A stretch of 64,000 nt of DNA from Cyanobium sp. NS01. Lineage in GTDB: Bacteria > Cyanobacteriota > Cyanobacteriia > PCC-6307 > Cyanobiaceae. Made by a program: the position numbers and the translations under genes. Below are positions 37,222-45,763 of the stretch, piece after piece. Each line of letters begins with the position of its first letter. The first letter of the stretch is position 1. Location of the stretch: NCBI RefSeq assembly GCF_014280235.1, contig NZ_CP047940.1:1364001-1428000 (forward strand). Direction: 5' to 3'. Under the pieces are notes generated by a model. That model was not told the DNA's origin, ran no database searches, and worked only from the letters and a program-made list of their open reading frames with translations.

Positions 37222-38748
37222 TCAGGCCGAAGCGGAGCTGGCCTGCCGCGCTCGCCACCACTGCTGACCCTGCTGCAGGAAGCCGCTCCAGTCGAGTTTT
37301 TCCGCCTCGGCCGCCCGGGCGACCAGCAGCGGCGCTTCCCGTTTGATGCGCTGCAGGTCCGGTTCCGTCACCCCCGCTGAGAGGGCGAGCATGTCGGCCA
37401 TGGCCCGGCCCACCACCCGGGTGAGGTAGGCGGCGCTGAGGGCCTGAATGGCGCCGCCCACCAACCAGGTGGCGCCATGCAGCTTGATCAGCGAAGCCAG
37501 CATCTGGGTGCTCCACTCCACCACCCCCAGGGCCAGGGAGGCGCGGCCGAGCTCGAGCGCGGCCGCGCGCAGCTGCTCCGCCGTCCAGGGACACTGCCAA
37601 AGCCTGGCCATCTCCTGCAGCATCAGGCCGTTGGCCACCGCCAGCACCACCAGATCCAGAGAGGGCAGCGGTGCCGCCACCACGCCAGCGGCAACCAGCC
37701 ACTGGGTGCGTTGCTGCAAGCTGATGAAGCGCAGGCGCCGCAGCGCTTCCAGCTCCACCTGCCAGCGGTCGTGCAGGGTGCGCAGCCCCCGCAGCTGGCG
37801 GTCATGGCGCAGGGCCGCAGCCCGCCGTCCGAGCTGGGAGGCCAGGGGCGCCAGCAGCCGCTGCAGCGACGTCGCCTGGGGAGACCAGAATAGAAGATTG
37901 TGGGCTGGTCCCAGGGGCAGCTGGGCCTTCAGCTCCTCGGCCAGGGCGGCGGGCTCGCAGCCGTCGTCGTGCTCCACCAGCAGCCAGGTGGGCAGGCCCG
38001 GCGGCAGGGCCTCAATCCAGCGCAGGTCTGCAGCCCCCAGGGGCATCCGCAGCCAGTAGATGAGGGCGTCGGCCGATGCCAGGGGCTCAGGCCAGGTCCA
38101 GCTGTCACTCCAGCTGGGCAGGGGGCGCGACCACTGCAGCGTCAGGGGCGCGGAGCCGCGCAGGGCCTGGGCCAGCAGGGGTTGGCGCTCCTGGGGGCAC
38201 TCCAGGGTGGCAGCCACTCCCAGGGTGAGACCGGAACGCTCAAGCAGGGCCCGCTGGCTCTCCAGGGCCAGGGCACGCCGATGGGCGCGGCGATCGGCAG
38301 CACGCTGCAGATCAGCTGAAGGCCTTGTTGACGGCGTGGGGCTCGCCTCAGCCAACGCCAGAGGCGCAGTCAGCTGGGGAGCCTCTGTTCTGAAGGGAAA
38401 CCGCTGGCCCCCAGGGTCCTCCAGCTGTCGAAACTGCTCCTGCATGGCCTCCAGCCGCTTCAGCCAGCCCGCCACATCGCCGGGATCGACCACCGCCAGA
38501 GGGGCGGGCCGGCGCAGAAGCCACCACCCGGCGGCCAGTACCGCCACCCCGGTGCCGGCGGAAACCACAGGAACGCTGGAGAGGTGAGCCACCCCATCCA
38601 GCACCACGCCCCCCGTCACGACGGCGGCGCCCAGCGGCCACCAGCGGCGCCCCAAGCTGGACAGCAGGGTCGCAGGCGGCCAGCTGCTCTGGGCTGCCCG
38701 GTTCGCGGCCGCTGTGTGAGGAAGCTCGGACAGCAGGGGCGACGTCAA
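37222..38748 (-). CDS. DUF697/YcjF-like membrane protein with a degenerate GTPase-like middle
   Basis: 508 residues from a TTG at 38748. Two hydrophobic helices (PLGAAVVTGGVVLDGVAHL and VPVVSAGTGVAVLAAGWWLL) lie near the N-terminus. The C-terminal DUF697 part contains QWLVAAGVVAAPLPSLDLVVLAVANGLMLQEMARL and GATWLVGGAIQALSAAYLTRVVGRAMADML. The middle (150-290) has the order of a small GTPase, but the P-loop position reads TLGVAATLECPQERQPLLAQAL without GxxxxGK[ST], and LLVEHDDGC stands where NKxD would be. It is therefore a candidate pseudo-GTPase. It ends just before the psbA promoter. Confidence 0.82.
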   Translation of the reverse strand: MTSPLLSELPHTAAANRAAQSSWPPATLLSSLGRRWWPLGAAVVTGGVVLDGVAHLSSVPVVSAGTGVAVLAAGWWLLRRPAPLAVVDPGDVAGWLKRLEAMQEQFRQLEDPGGQRFPFRTEAPQLTAPLALAEASPTPSTRPSADLQRAADRRAHRRALALESQRALLERSGLTLGVAATLECPQERQPLLAQALRGSAPLTLQWSRPLPSWSDSWTWPEPLASADALIYWLRMPLGAADLRWIEALPPGLPTWLLVEHDDGCEPAALAEELKAQLPLGPAHNLLFWSPQATSLQRLLAPLASQLGRRAAALRHDRQLRGLRTLHDRWQVELEALRRLRFISLQQRTQWLVAAGVVAAPLPSLDLVVLAVANGLMLQEMARLWQCPWTAEQLRAAALELGRASLALGVVEWSTQMLASLIKLHGATWLVGGAIQALSAAYLTRVVGRAMADMLALSAGVTEPDLQRIKREAPLLVARAAEAEKLDWSGFLQQGQQWWRARQASSASA

Positions 38749-38807
38749 CGGGTGACCAGCGGAGCTGCATCTGTTTAGCTCACCTCACGGCGTCACGCCT
38801 CACCCGT
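38748..38807. repeat. Nested inverted repeats between divergent genes
   Basis: ACGGGTGA (38748-38755) is matched by TCACCCGT (38800-38807), and GGCGTCACGCC (38789-38799) is a near-perfect 11-bp palindrome within it. The span covers the gap between two divergent genes and could hold operators or overlapping promoters. No regulator can be assigned. Confidence 0.4.
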
Positions 38808-38817
38808 CACCAATAGC

Positions 38818-39390
38818 GTGGCCGCCATGGCAGGTCCATCCAGTGGCAGGGGCAGCGCCGACAGAGGACCCGAGGCCATGACAGGCCATCGGGAGGAGGC
38901 GTTCACGCCGAGCCAGCATCGCCAGCTGCTGGCCTGGCAGGCCGACCTGGCCAGGGCCGGCGGCTGGAGCGGCGACCTGCCCGTGGTGGTGCATGAACGC
39001 TGCTGGCTGCGCCTGCGGGCGGTGCCCGTGGGCCAGCTGGCCCGGCAGTGGCCGCCCGACTGCAGCGCTGAGGCGCCGGAGCTCAGCCGTTACCGCGAAC
39101 GGCTGCAGGCCGGGGAAGACCCATGGCTGGCGGAGCTGCACTGCTGGGAGGAGTTCGGCCAGCTGGCCTGCCAGCAGGCCCTGCGCACCTACTGGCAGCA
39201 GCAGACCAGGAGCCCTGGCTGGACCCTCGCCACCTACCAGGCGCTGCTGGCCCGCTACCGCCAGCAGATGGAGCACAGTGCGCCGCGATCGCTGCCGCTG
39301 CTGCAGTTGGCGCGGCCCTACAGCCCCGAGCCGCATCGGCTCCTCTGGCTGAAACCTCCGCGCCCGTCGATGCGGCACACTTGCGCCTGA
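38818..39390 (+). CDS. Conserved hypothetical protein, unknown function
   Basis: 190 residues from a GTG at 38818; ATG 38827 and ATG 38878 are alternatives, and the latter agrees with the start of the ordered part (MTGHREEAFTPSQHRQLLAWQADLA). The protein is helical and Trp/Gln-rich, with no signal peptide or membrane segment. Blocks such as WLAELHCWEEFGQLACQQALRTYW look conserved in style, but I recognise no family. It is divergent from the DUF697 gene and 8 bp upstream of the next small gene, so the two and trpS may form one transcript. Confidence 0.68.
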   Translation: MAAMAGPSSGRGSADRGPEAMTGHREEAFTPSQHRQLLAWQADLARAGGWSGDLPVVVHERCWLRLRAVPVGQLARQWPPDCSAEAPELSRYRERLQAGEDPWLAELHCWEEFGQLACQQALRTYWQQQTRSPGWTLATYQALLARYRQQMEHSAPRSLPLLQLARPYSPEPHRLLWLKPPRPSMRHTCA

Positions 39391-39398
39391 CTGCTTAG

Positions 39399-39887
39399 AT
39401 GGCCTTCATGGCTGACGAGACGAGCACGGCCCTGCCCCAGGGTGGCAGACCCGGCGGCAACCGTGAGCCCGGAGGGTTCCGGATCCGCCTGAGCGACAAC
39501 GAAATGCGCGCGGCCCGGGCCGTGCAGGAGGCCTTCCGCCTGCGCTCAACCGTGGCCGTGCTCGGCTTCTGCCTGCGCACCGTGGCCCAGCTGCTCGAGG
39601 AAGGCAAACTCGACGCCCTGGTGAATGAGATGCGCAACCAGCCCGCCGCTGGCCGTCGCCCCGGCTCCGAGGGGCGCGGGCCCAGGCCCGAGCGGCAGGA
39701 CCGCGTCGATCCCTTCGCGCGGCCGAGCAAGCCCAAACCCAGCCCAGTGGCCGCCGAGCCCGCTCCAGAACCCGTGAGCGCCGACACGGCCGACACCGAC
39801 AGCAGCAATCCGGCCGATCCCGCAACCGCAGCAGAGGCTTCCAGCGCTGCGGCAGAGGCTGAAGAGCCCAGCGCCCAGGGGGGCTGA
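39399..39887 (+). CDS. Conserved hypothetical protein with an acidic disordered tail
   Basis: 162 residues from the ATG at 39399; ATG 39408 is also possible. Residues 28-80 form the only ordered segment, RIRLSDNEMRAARAVQEAFRLRSTVAVLGFCLRTVAQLLEEGKLDALVNEM. That segment resembles a short ribbon-helix-helix-like or helical region seen in cyanobacterial hypotheticals. The second half is Pro/Ala/Glu/Asp-rich and probably disordered. It lies 5 bp upstream of trpS, suggesting coexpression. Function is unknown. DNA binding by the ordered part is only a possibility. Confidence 0.75.
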   Translation: MAFMADETSTALPQGGRPGGNREPGGFRIRLSDNEMRAARAVQEAFRLRSTVAVLGFCLRTVAQLLEEGKLDALVNEMRNQPAAGRRPGSEGRGPRPERQDRVDPFARPSKPKPSPVAAEPAPEPVSADTADTDSSNPADPATAAEASSAAAEAEEPSAQGG

Positions 39888-39892
39888 GCGCG

Positions 39893-40924
39893 ATGGCACG
39901 GCCCCGGGTGCTCTCCGGCGTTCAGCCCACCGGGGGCCTGCACCTCGGCAACTGGCTCGGCGCCATCCGCAACTGGGTCGACCTGCAGGAGAGCCACGAC
40001 ACCTTCTTCTGTGTCGTGGACCTGCACGCGATCACGGTGCCCCACGATCCCGCCGCCCTGGCGGAGGCCACCCTGAGCACCGCCGCCCTCTATCTGGCCT
40101 GCGGCATCGACCCGGCCCGCTCGACCGTGTTCGTGCAGAGCCATGTGCGCGCCCACAGCGCCCTCTGCTGGCTGCTGAACTGCGTGACGCCGCTCAACTG
40201 GCTGGAGAGGATGATCCAGTTCAAGGAAAAGGCCGTGAAGCAGGGCGACCAGGTGTCGGCTGGGCTGCTCGACTACCCGGTGCTGATGGCGGCTGACATC
40301 CTTCTCTATGACGCCGATCTGGTGCCCGTGGGCGAAGACCAGAAGCAGCACCTGGAGCTGGCCCGCGACATTGCCCAGCAGCGCATCAACGCCCGCTTTG
40401 GCCCCCCGGGGCCCGACGGGGAGCGTCAGCCGGTGTTGAAGGTGCCCGAACCCCTGATCCTGCCTGAGGGGGCCCGGGTGATGAGCCTCAGCGACGGAAG
40501 CAGCAAGATGAGCAAGAGCGATCCCAACGAGGGCTCCCGCATCGCCCTGCTGGATCCGCCGGAGCTGATCAGCCGCAAGATCAAGCGCGCCAAGACCGAT
40601 CCCACCCTGGGGCTGGAATTCGGCAACCCGGAGCGTCCCGAAGCCGACAACCTGCTGGGCCTCTATGCCCTGCTCAGCGACCAGAGCCGCGACGCCGCTG
40701 CCCTGGAATGCGCCGAGATGGGCTGGGGGCGCTTCAAGCCCCTGCTCACCGAGGCCCTGATCGGGGCGCTCAGCCCGGTGCAGGAGCGCTACCGCCAGTG
40801 GCGGGCCGACCCCACAGCCCTGGACCAGGTGCTCGCCGACGGCCGGGCCCGGGCAGACGCCGTGGCCGAGAGCACCCTGCAGCGGGTGGAGCACTGCCTG
40901 GGGTTCCTGCCGCCGCGGCGCTGA
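39893..40924 (+). CDS. trpS: Tryptophanyl-tRNA synthetase
   Basis: 343 residues from the ATG at 39893. Class I synthetase. The HIGH-like motif is PTGGLHLGNWLGAI, the tryptophan pocket contains YPVLMAADILLYDADLVPVGEDQKQHLEL, and KMSKS is intact in DGSSKMSKSDPNEGSRI. Length matches bacterial TrpRS. It is the last gene before a 275-bp gap. Confidence 0.98.
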   Translation: MARPRVLSGVQPTGGLHLGNWLGAIRNWVDLQESHDTFFCVVDLHAITVPHDPAALAEATLSTAALYLACGIDPARSTVFVQSHVRAHSALCWLLNCVTPLNWLERMIQFKEKAVKQGDQVSAGLLDYPVLMAADILLYDADLVPVGEDQKQHLELARDIAQQRINARFGPPGPDGERQPVLKVPEPLILPEGARVMSLSDGSSKMSKSDPNEGSRIALLDPPELISRKIKRAKTDPTLGLEFGNPERPEADNLLGLYALLSDQSRDAAALECAEMGWGRFKPLLTEALIGALSPVQERYRQWRADPTALDQVLADGRARADAVAESTLQRVEHCLGFLPPRR

Positions 40925-41199
40925 GACCTGCAGCCTGAGTCTTAACAGTCTCTGCAGAAATGATCAGGCCTGCTGATGCCTGGCCATGGGCCACCGCATC
41001 ACGCCAGTCCATCGGCGCTGGCGACAAAACTGAGTAAAAGCACTTACACAGCAGGGGGCTGGGGACTGTCGCCATGGTCACACCATCAGCAGATGCACAC
41101 GGCGGCGCCGCTGTCTACCCCCCAGCGGGTGGGGTCGCTGGAAACACCCCCTGATCAGCAAGGTATGGCGACTCGCCCAAGCCCTGCCTGACCACCCCC
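40925..41199. other. Intergenic gap between trpS and the lysozyme gene
   Basis: 275 bp with no ORF I can support. It contains a short hairpin TGGCC-ATG-GGCCA at about 40982-40994 without a T-tract, and an A/T-richer patch (AAAACTGAGTAAAAGCACTT near 41025-41044) that could belong to a promoter. No tRNA or known small RNA is recognised. Confidence 0.5.
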
Positions 41200-41880
41200 T
41201 TGTTCCAGAAGCTCTCCCGCAGGCCCCTGGCCGTCGCCCTGTGTCTGGCCGCCACGGTGCCCACCACCCTGGCCTCCTCGGCCGAGCTGCCTGGAGGCCC
41301 TGCACGGCTGGCGGCCCCGAGCCCCCAGCTGCCTGCCGCCACAAAGGTGGCCGTGCGCACCGCCAACGGCCCCTTCACGGTCACGCCAGAGCGGCGGGCC
41401 CTGCTCAACACCATCCGCTATGCCGAGGGCACCTGGAAGGGGGGGCGCGCCGAGGGCTACCGGGTTCTGTATGGCGGACAACTCTTCCAGGGCTTTCAAC
41501 GCCACCCCGAAATCAGCGTGCGGCGGATGTACACCAGTGCTGCCGCAGGCGCCTACCAGTTTCTGCCCAGCACCTGGCACGAGGTGTCGCGCCGACTGGG
41601 GCTGCGCAGCTTCGAGCCCCACAACCAGGACCAGGCCGCCCTCTACCTGATCCAGCGCCGCCGCGCCCTGACCCGCTTCGACCGCCAGGGCCTCGACAGC
41701 GAGGTGATGGCGCGGCTGGCGCCCGAGTGGGCCTCGATCCCCTACCGCCATGGCGGCAGCTACTACGGCCAGCCGGTGAAGAGCCGCCAGGAGCTCAGCC
41801 GCTTCTACCAGGCTGCCCTGGGCGAGGCCCGGCGCAACGGCAGCAGCAGTGACTCCCGCGAGAACGCCAACCCGGCCTAG
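41200..41880 (+). CDS. Exported GH104 lysozyme-like muramidase/transglycosylase
   Basis: 226 residues from a TTG at 41200. A signal peptide (KLSRRPLAVALCLAATVPTTLASSA) precedes a domain that matches the lambda-type endolysin family. The catalytic glutamate is Glu76 in LLNTIRYAEGTWK, followed by YRVLYGGQLFQGFQRHPEISVRR, the SAAAGAYQFLPSTW core, FEPHNQDQAALYLIQRRRAL, and EWASIPYRHGGSYYGQP. Phage endolysins of this family lack a Sec signal, so here the enzyme is a secreted host protein acting on peptidoglycan. No holin or other phage gene is nearby. Confidence 0.9.
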   Translation: MFQKLSRRPLAVALCLAATVPTTLASSAELPGGPARLAAPSPQLPAATKVAVRTANGPFTVTPERRALLNTIRYAEGTWKGGRAEGYRVLYGGQLFQGFQRHPEISVRRMYTSAAAGAYQFLPSTWHEVSRRLGLRSFEPHNQDQAALYLIQRRRALTRFDRQGLDSEVMARLAPEWASIPYRHGGSYYGQPVKSRQELSRFYQAALGEARRNGSSSDSRENANPA

Positions 41881-42305
41881 GGCTCGCGGTAGATCACCCG
41901 GCCGCGCTCGTCGTTGCCCACATCCAGAAGATGCCCGTGGAGCAGCCGCTCGATCTCGCTGCGCAGCTGCTCACTGCCGACCCCAGGCTGCCCCTCGAGG
42001 GCCAGCAGGGCATCGTTGAGAGTGAAGCCGGCAGTACCGTTCCGGCGGGCCAACTCAAGCAACTGGCGCTCGAGGGAGGCGCCCCTGGACCGCAGCAGGT
42101 GCACGGCATTGGCCTGCTCCACCACATCCGGTAGCAGCCACAGATCCACCAGCTGGCCGATGAAGCAGAGCCCGAAGGTGAACAGGTAGAGGGTGCCGCT
42201 GATCGGCCGGCGGCTGTAGAAGCGCTGGATGCCGCACACCCCCACCAGTCCCAGCGCCCAGAGCAGGTAGGCCACCCCGAGGTGGCGCGGCTGGGTGAGA
42301 GCCAT
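41877..42305 (-). CDS. TM2-domain protein
   Basis: 142 residues from the ATG at 42305. Two helices, VAYLLWALGLVGVCGIQRFYSRRPISGTLYLFTFGLCFIGQLVDLWLLP, form a TM2 domain with the GxQRFY motif that defines the family. The cytoplasmic remainder is helical and resembles a winged-helix fold (GFTLNDALLALEGQPGVGSEQLRSEIERLLHGHLLDV). Its end overlaps the lysozyme gene by 4 bp (convergent), and its ATG overlaps the DUF2605 stop. Function unknown. Confidence 0.88.
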   Translation of the reverse strand: MALTQPRHLGVAYLLWALGLVGVCGIQRFYSRRPISGTLYLFTFGLCFIGQLVDLWLLPDVVEQANAVHLLRSRGASLERQLLELARRNGTAGFTLNDALLALEGQPGVGSEQLRSEIERLLHGHLLDVGNDERGRVIYREP

Positions 42306-42700
42306 CAGGCGGATGCCTCGGGGGGCGGCAGCAGAGCGGGCATGGCGGGGGGTTCGGGCCAGTCCATCGGCGGCAGGGCCACGCCACTGCGCCGCAGGCT
42401 GGCCGAAAGGGACCAGACCCGCAGCACCAGCTGGTGCCAGGGGGCCATGGCGTCGAGCCCGAGGGCCATCGGCACCGGAGCCGCCCGGCGCAGGCTGGCG
42501 GCGGCGGCCAGCTCGCGGCGGGCCTCGTCCAGCCGCTGGCGCAACTGCAGCCGCTCGGGCTCGGCCATCACCCGGTCGGGGCAGAGGTCAAGCAGCAGCT
42601 CGCCGCGGCTGAACCAGACCCCGAAATCGGCGAGCAGGGAGCCAAGCAGGTGCTCCAGCAGATCGGCCGCAGGCTCCTGGGGAGGTGGGGAGGCTGTCAT
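42305..42700 (-). CDS. DUF2605 family protein
   Basis: 131 residues from the ATG at 42700. Conserved stretches are ADLLEHLLGSLLADFGVWFSRGELLLDLCP and LGLDAMAPWHQLVLRVWSLSASLR, matching DUF2605, a helical protein found in cyanobacteria. The C-terminus is proline-rich. It overlaps the TM2 gene by one base (TGATG), implying coupling, and is divergent from thrS, with 58 bp between their starts. No function is known. Confidence 0.84.
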   Translation of the reverse strand: MTASPPPQEPAADLLEHLLGSLLADFGVWFSRGELLLDLCPDRVMAEPERLQLRQRLDEARRELAAAASLRRAAPVPMALGLDAMAPWHQLVLRVWSLSASLRRSGVALPPMDWPEPPAMPALLPPPEASA

Positions 42701-42758
42701 GGGGCCCAGCCTAGAAGGGCTGCGTAGGATCGGCCTTCGCCGTTGACAGCTCCCGCCC

Positions 42759-44654
42759 GTGCCCGCTTCCGCGCCCCCGTCCCGTCCCCACCCGGAGGCA
42801 GTGGCCAGGCAGCAGCAGGGAACAGCCGAGCCGGTGGCCCTGCCCAGGACCAGCGAGAGCGAGCAACTGCTGCGCATCCGCCACTCGATGAGCCATGTGC
42901 TGGCCATGGCCGTGCAGCGGCTGTTCCCCAAGGCCCAGGTCACGATCGGCCCCTGGACCGAGAGCGGCTTCTACTACGACTTCGACCACCCGGAACCCTT
43001 CACCGAGGCCGATCTCAAGGCGATCAAGAAGGAGATGGGCAAGATCATCGGCCGCCGCTTGCCGCTGCAGCGGCTTGAGGTGAGCCGCGCCGAGGCCGAG
43101 GCGCGCATCCGGGCCCAGAACGAGCCCTACAAGCTGGAGATCCTGGCCTCGATCGAGGAGCCGATCAGCCTCTACACCCTCGGCGAGGAGTGGTGGGACC
43201 TCTGCGCCGGGCCCCACGTGGCCAACACCAGCGAGCTCAACCCCAAGGCCTTCGAGCTCGAGAGCGTGGCCGGGGCCTACTGGCGCGGCGACGAGACCAA
43301 GGCCCAGCTGCAGCGCATCTACGGCACCGCCTGGGAAACCCCCGAGCAGCTGGCCGAGCACAAGCGCCGCAAGGCCGAGGCCCTGCGCCGGGACCACCGC
43401 CGCCTCGGCACCGACCTGCACCTGTTCTCGATCGAGGACGAAGCCGGCGCCGGCCTGGTGTTCTGGCATCCCCGCGGTGCCCGCATGCGCCTCGAGATCG
43501 AGAACTTCTGGCGCGAGGCCCACTTCGCGGCCGGCTACGAGCTGCTTTACACACCCCACGTGGCCGATCTGGGCCTGTGGAAGACCTCCGGCCACCTCGA
43601 CTTCTACAGCGAGAGCATGTTCGGGCCCATGCAGGTGGATGAGCGTCAGTACCAGCTCAAGCCGATGAACTGCCCCTTCCACGTGCTCACCTATGCCAGC
43701 ACCCTGCGCAGCTACCGGGAGCTGCCGATCCGCTGGGCCGAGCTCGGCACGGTGTACCGCTACGAGCGGCCCGGGGTGATGCACGGGCTGATGCGGGTGC
43801 GGGGTTTCACCCAGGACGACGCCCACGTGTTCTGCCTGCCGGAGCAGATCAGCGACGAAATCCTGGCCATTCTCGATCTCACCGAGCAGATCCTCTCCAC
43901 CTTCGACTTCCGCAGCTACGAGATCAACCTCTCCACCCGGCCCGCCAAGTCGATCGGTGAGAGCGCCGTGTGGGAGCTCGCCACCCAGGGCCTGGTGGAG
44001 GCCCTGGAGCGCAAGGGCTGGAACTACAAGGTGGATGAGGGCGGCGGTGCCTTCTACGGCCCCAAGATCGACCTCAAGATCGAAGATGCGATCGGAAGGA
44101 TGTGGCAGTGCTCCACCATCCAGCTCGACTTCAACCTGCCGGAACGTTTTGATCTGCACTACGTGGCCGCCGACGGCAGCCGCCAGCGGCCGATCATGAT
44201 TCACCGCGCCATCTTCGGATCGCTGGAGCGGTTCTTCGGGATCATGACCGAGAACTACGCCGGCGATTTCCCCTTCTGGCTGGCACCGGAACAGATCCGG
44301 CTGCTGCCCGTCACCGACGAGGTGCGCCCCTACGCGGCCTCGCTCAGCGAGCAGTTCCGCCGGGCGGGCATCCGCTGCAGCGTGGATGGCTCCGGCGACA
44401 GGCTCAACAAGCTGATCCGCACGGGCGAGCAGATGAAGATCCCCGTGCTGGGGGTGATCGGCGCCAAGGAGGTGGAAGCGGGTGCCATCAGCCTGCGCAG
44501 TCGCCGCGACGGCGATCTGGGCACGCTGGCGGCCAGCGATGTGCTGGCGGCAGCCCGGCAGGCCAACCAGCAGCGGGGGGCAGGTCTCGCTCTGGAAGTG
44601 GACGCTCTGGAGGCCGCAGCCCAGGCAGCCGGCGGCGACGGGACACCCCGCTGA
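42759..44654 (+). CDS. thrS: Threonyl-tRNA synthetase, without a TGS domain
   Basis: 631 residues from a GTG at 42759. The protein starts almost directly with the editing (N2/SAD) domain: HSMSHVLAMAVQRLFPKAQVTIGPW and the LCAGPHVANTSEL zinc/editing motif. The class II catalytic core follows with LKPMNCPFHV, TVYRYERPGVMHGLMRVRGFTQDDAHVFC and RPIMIHRAIFGSLERFFGI, then the anticodon-binding domain. The N-terminal TGS domain of about 60 residues seen in most bacterial ThrRS is absent, replaced by 40 nonconserved residues. A C-terminal tail of about 50 residues is extra. Confidence 0.97.
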   Translation: MPASAPPSRPHPEAVARQQQGTAEPVALPRTSESEQLLRIRHSMSHVLAMAVQRLFPKAQVTIGPWTESGFYYDFDHPEPFTEADLKAIKKEMGKIIGRRLPLQRLEVSRAEAEARIRAQNEPYKLEILASIEEPISLYTLGEEWWDLCAGPHVANTSELNPKAFELESVAGAYWRGDETKAQLQRIYGTAWETPEQLAEHKRRKAEALRRDHRRLGTDLHLFSIEDEAGAGLVFWHPRGARMRLEIENFWREAHFAAGYELLYTPHVADLGLWKTSGHLDFYSESMFGPMQVDERQYQLKPMNCPFHVLTYASTLRSYRELPIRWAELGTVYRYERPGVMHGLMRVRGFTQDDAHVFCLPEQISDEILAILDLTEQILSTFDFRSYEINLSTRPAKSIGESAVWELATQGLVEALERKGWNYKVDEGGGAFYGPKIDLKIEDAIGRMWQCSTIQLDFNLPERFDLHYVAADGSRQRPIMIHRAIFGSLERFFGIMTENYAGDFPFWLAPEQIRLLPVTDEVRPYAASLSEQFRRAGIRCSVDGSGDRLNKLIRTGEQMKIPVLGVIGAKEVEAGAISLRSRRDGDLGTLAASDVLAAARQANQQRGAGLALEVDALEAAAQAAGGDGTPR

Positions 44655-44656
44655 CC

Positions 44657-45673
44657 ATGGCCGACGCGACGCAATGCCTCACGGTGCTGGCGGGCGACAT
44701 CGGCGGCACCAAGACCCTGCTGGCCCTGTATGCCCTGTGCGGCCCCCGATTGGAGCTGCTGCGCAGTGAGCGCTACCCCTCGGCCGAGTGGCCCGATCTC
44801 GCCCCGATGGTGCAGGCCTTCCTGGGCAGCGACTCCCCTCCTGCCGCGGCCTGTTTCGCCGTGGCCGGACCGGTGCAGGGCGGGGAGGCCCATCTCACCA
44901 ACCTGCCGTGGCAGCTCTGCGAGGCGGAACTCAGCCGGGACACCGGCATCGAGCGGGTGAACCTGGTGAACGACTTCGCCGTGCTGGTCTACGGCCTGCC
45001 GCATCTGGAGCCCCACCAGCAGGCTCCGGTGGTGGCGGGGCAGGCCGTGGCCGCTGAGCCGCTGCTGGTGCTGGGGGCGGGCACCGGCCTGGGGGTGGCG
45101 ATCGGGCTGCCGGCGCGGGATGGAGCGGAGCTCACCGCCCTGGCCAGCGAGGCAGCCCATGGCGAGTTCGCGCCGCGCAGCGCCCAGGAGTGGGCGCTCA
45201 AGCAGTGGCTGCTGGCCAGCCTGGACCTCGAGCGCCTCTCGATCGAGCGGGTGGTGAGCGGCACCGGGCTGGGCCATGTGACCCGCTGGCTGCTGGACTC
45301 CCAGGACCCGGGCGGCGCCCATCCCCTCCAGACCCTGGCGGCCACACAGCCGGATGAGCTGCCCGCCGCCACCACCGCGGCAGCAGCCGAGGGCGATCCC
45401 CTGGCGACAGCGGCCCTGGAGGTGTGGCTGGGCGCCTACGGCAGTGTCTGCGGCGACCTGGCCCTCACCAGCCTCAGCCGGGGTGGCATCTGGCTGGCGG
45501 GGGGCACCGCCGCCAAGTTGCTGGAGCCCCTGCGGGGCAACACCTTCCGCGAGGCCTTCCTGGCCAAGGGGCGGTTGGGGCGGGTTCTGGCCAACATGCC
45601 GATCACGGCGGTGCTGGATCCCGCCATCGGCCAGTTCAGTGCCGCCTGCCGGGCCCGGATGCTGCTGGGCTGA
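44657..45673 (+). CDS. glk: Glucokinase
   Basis: 338 residues from the ATG at 44657, two bases after thrS. Bacterial-type ATP glucokinase with LAGDIGGTKTLLALY (phosphate 1), NLVNDFAVLVYGLP with the catalytic Asp, VLGAGTGLGVAIG (phosphate 2) and EAAHGEFAPRS for glucose binding. The C-terminal GIWLAGGTAAK helix is present. It phosphorylates glucose in the cytoplasm, feeding glycogen breakdown and the oxidative pentose phosphate path. Confidence 0.96.
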   Translation: MADATQCLTVLAGDIGGTKTLLALYALCGPRLELLRSERYPSAEWPDLAPMVQAFLGSDSPPAAACFAVAGPVQGGEAHLTNLPWQLCEAELSRDTGIERVNLVNDFAVLVYGLPHLEPHQQAPVVAGQAVAAEPLLVLGAGTGLGVAIGLPARDGAELTALASEAAHGEFAPRSAQEWALKQWLLASLDLERLSIERVVSGTGLGHVTRWLLDSQDPGGAHPLQTLAATQPDELPAATTAAAAEGDPLATAALEVWLGAYGSVCGDLALTSLSRGGIWLAGGTAAKLLEPLRGNTFREAFLAKGRLGRVLANMPITAVLDPAIGQFSAACRARMLLG

Positions 45674-45763
45674 GTCTCGAGGTCACCAACCAGCCCGGAT
45701 GCCAGGCACGAACCAAACCGCCGCCGATGAACTGAGACACTGAGCCGAACCGAGGAAGCTTCG

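Noticed and set aside
40982-40994. Short hairpin TGGCC-ATG-GGCCA in the trpS-lysozyme gap
   Set aside because: Five base pairs, no T-tract and no other support; not called as a terminator or small RNA.
41200-41880. Prophage remnant suggested by the endolysin-like gene
   Set aside because: No integrase, holin, structural genes, att-like repeats or change of base composition nearby; the gene has its own signal peptide.
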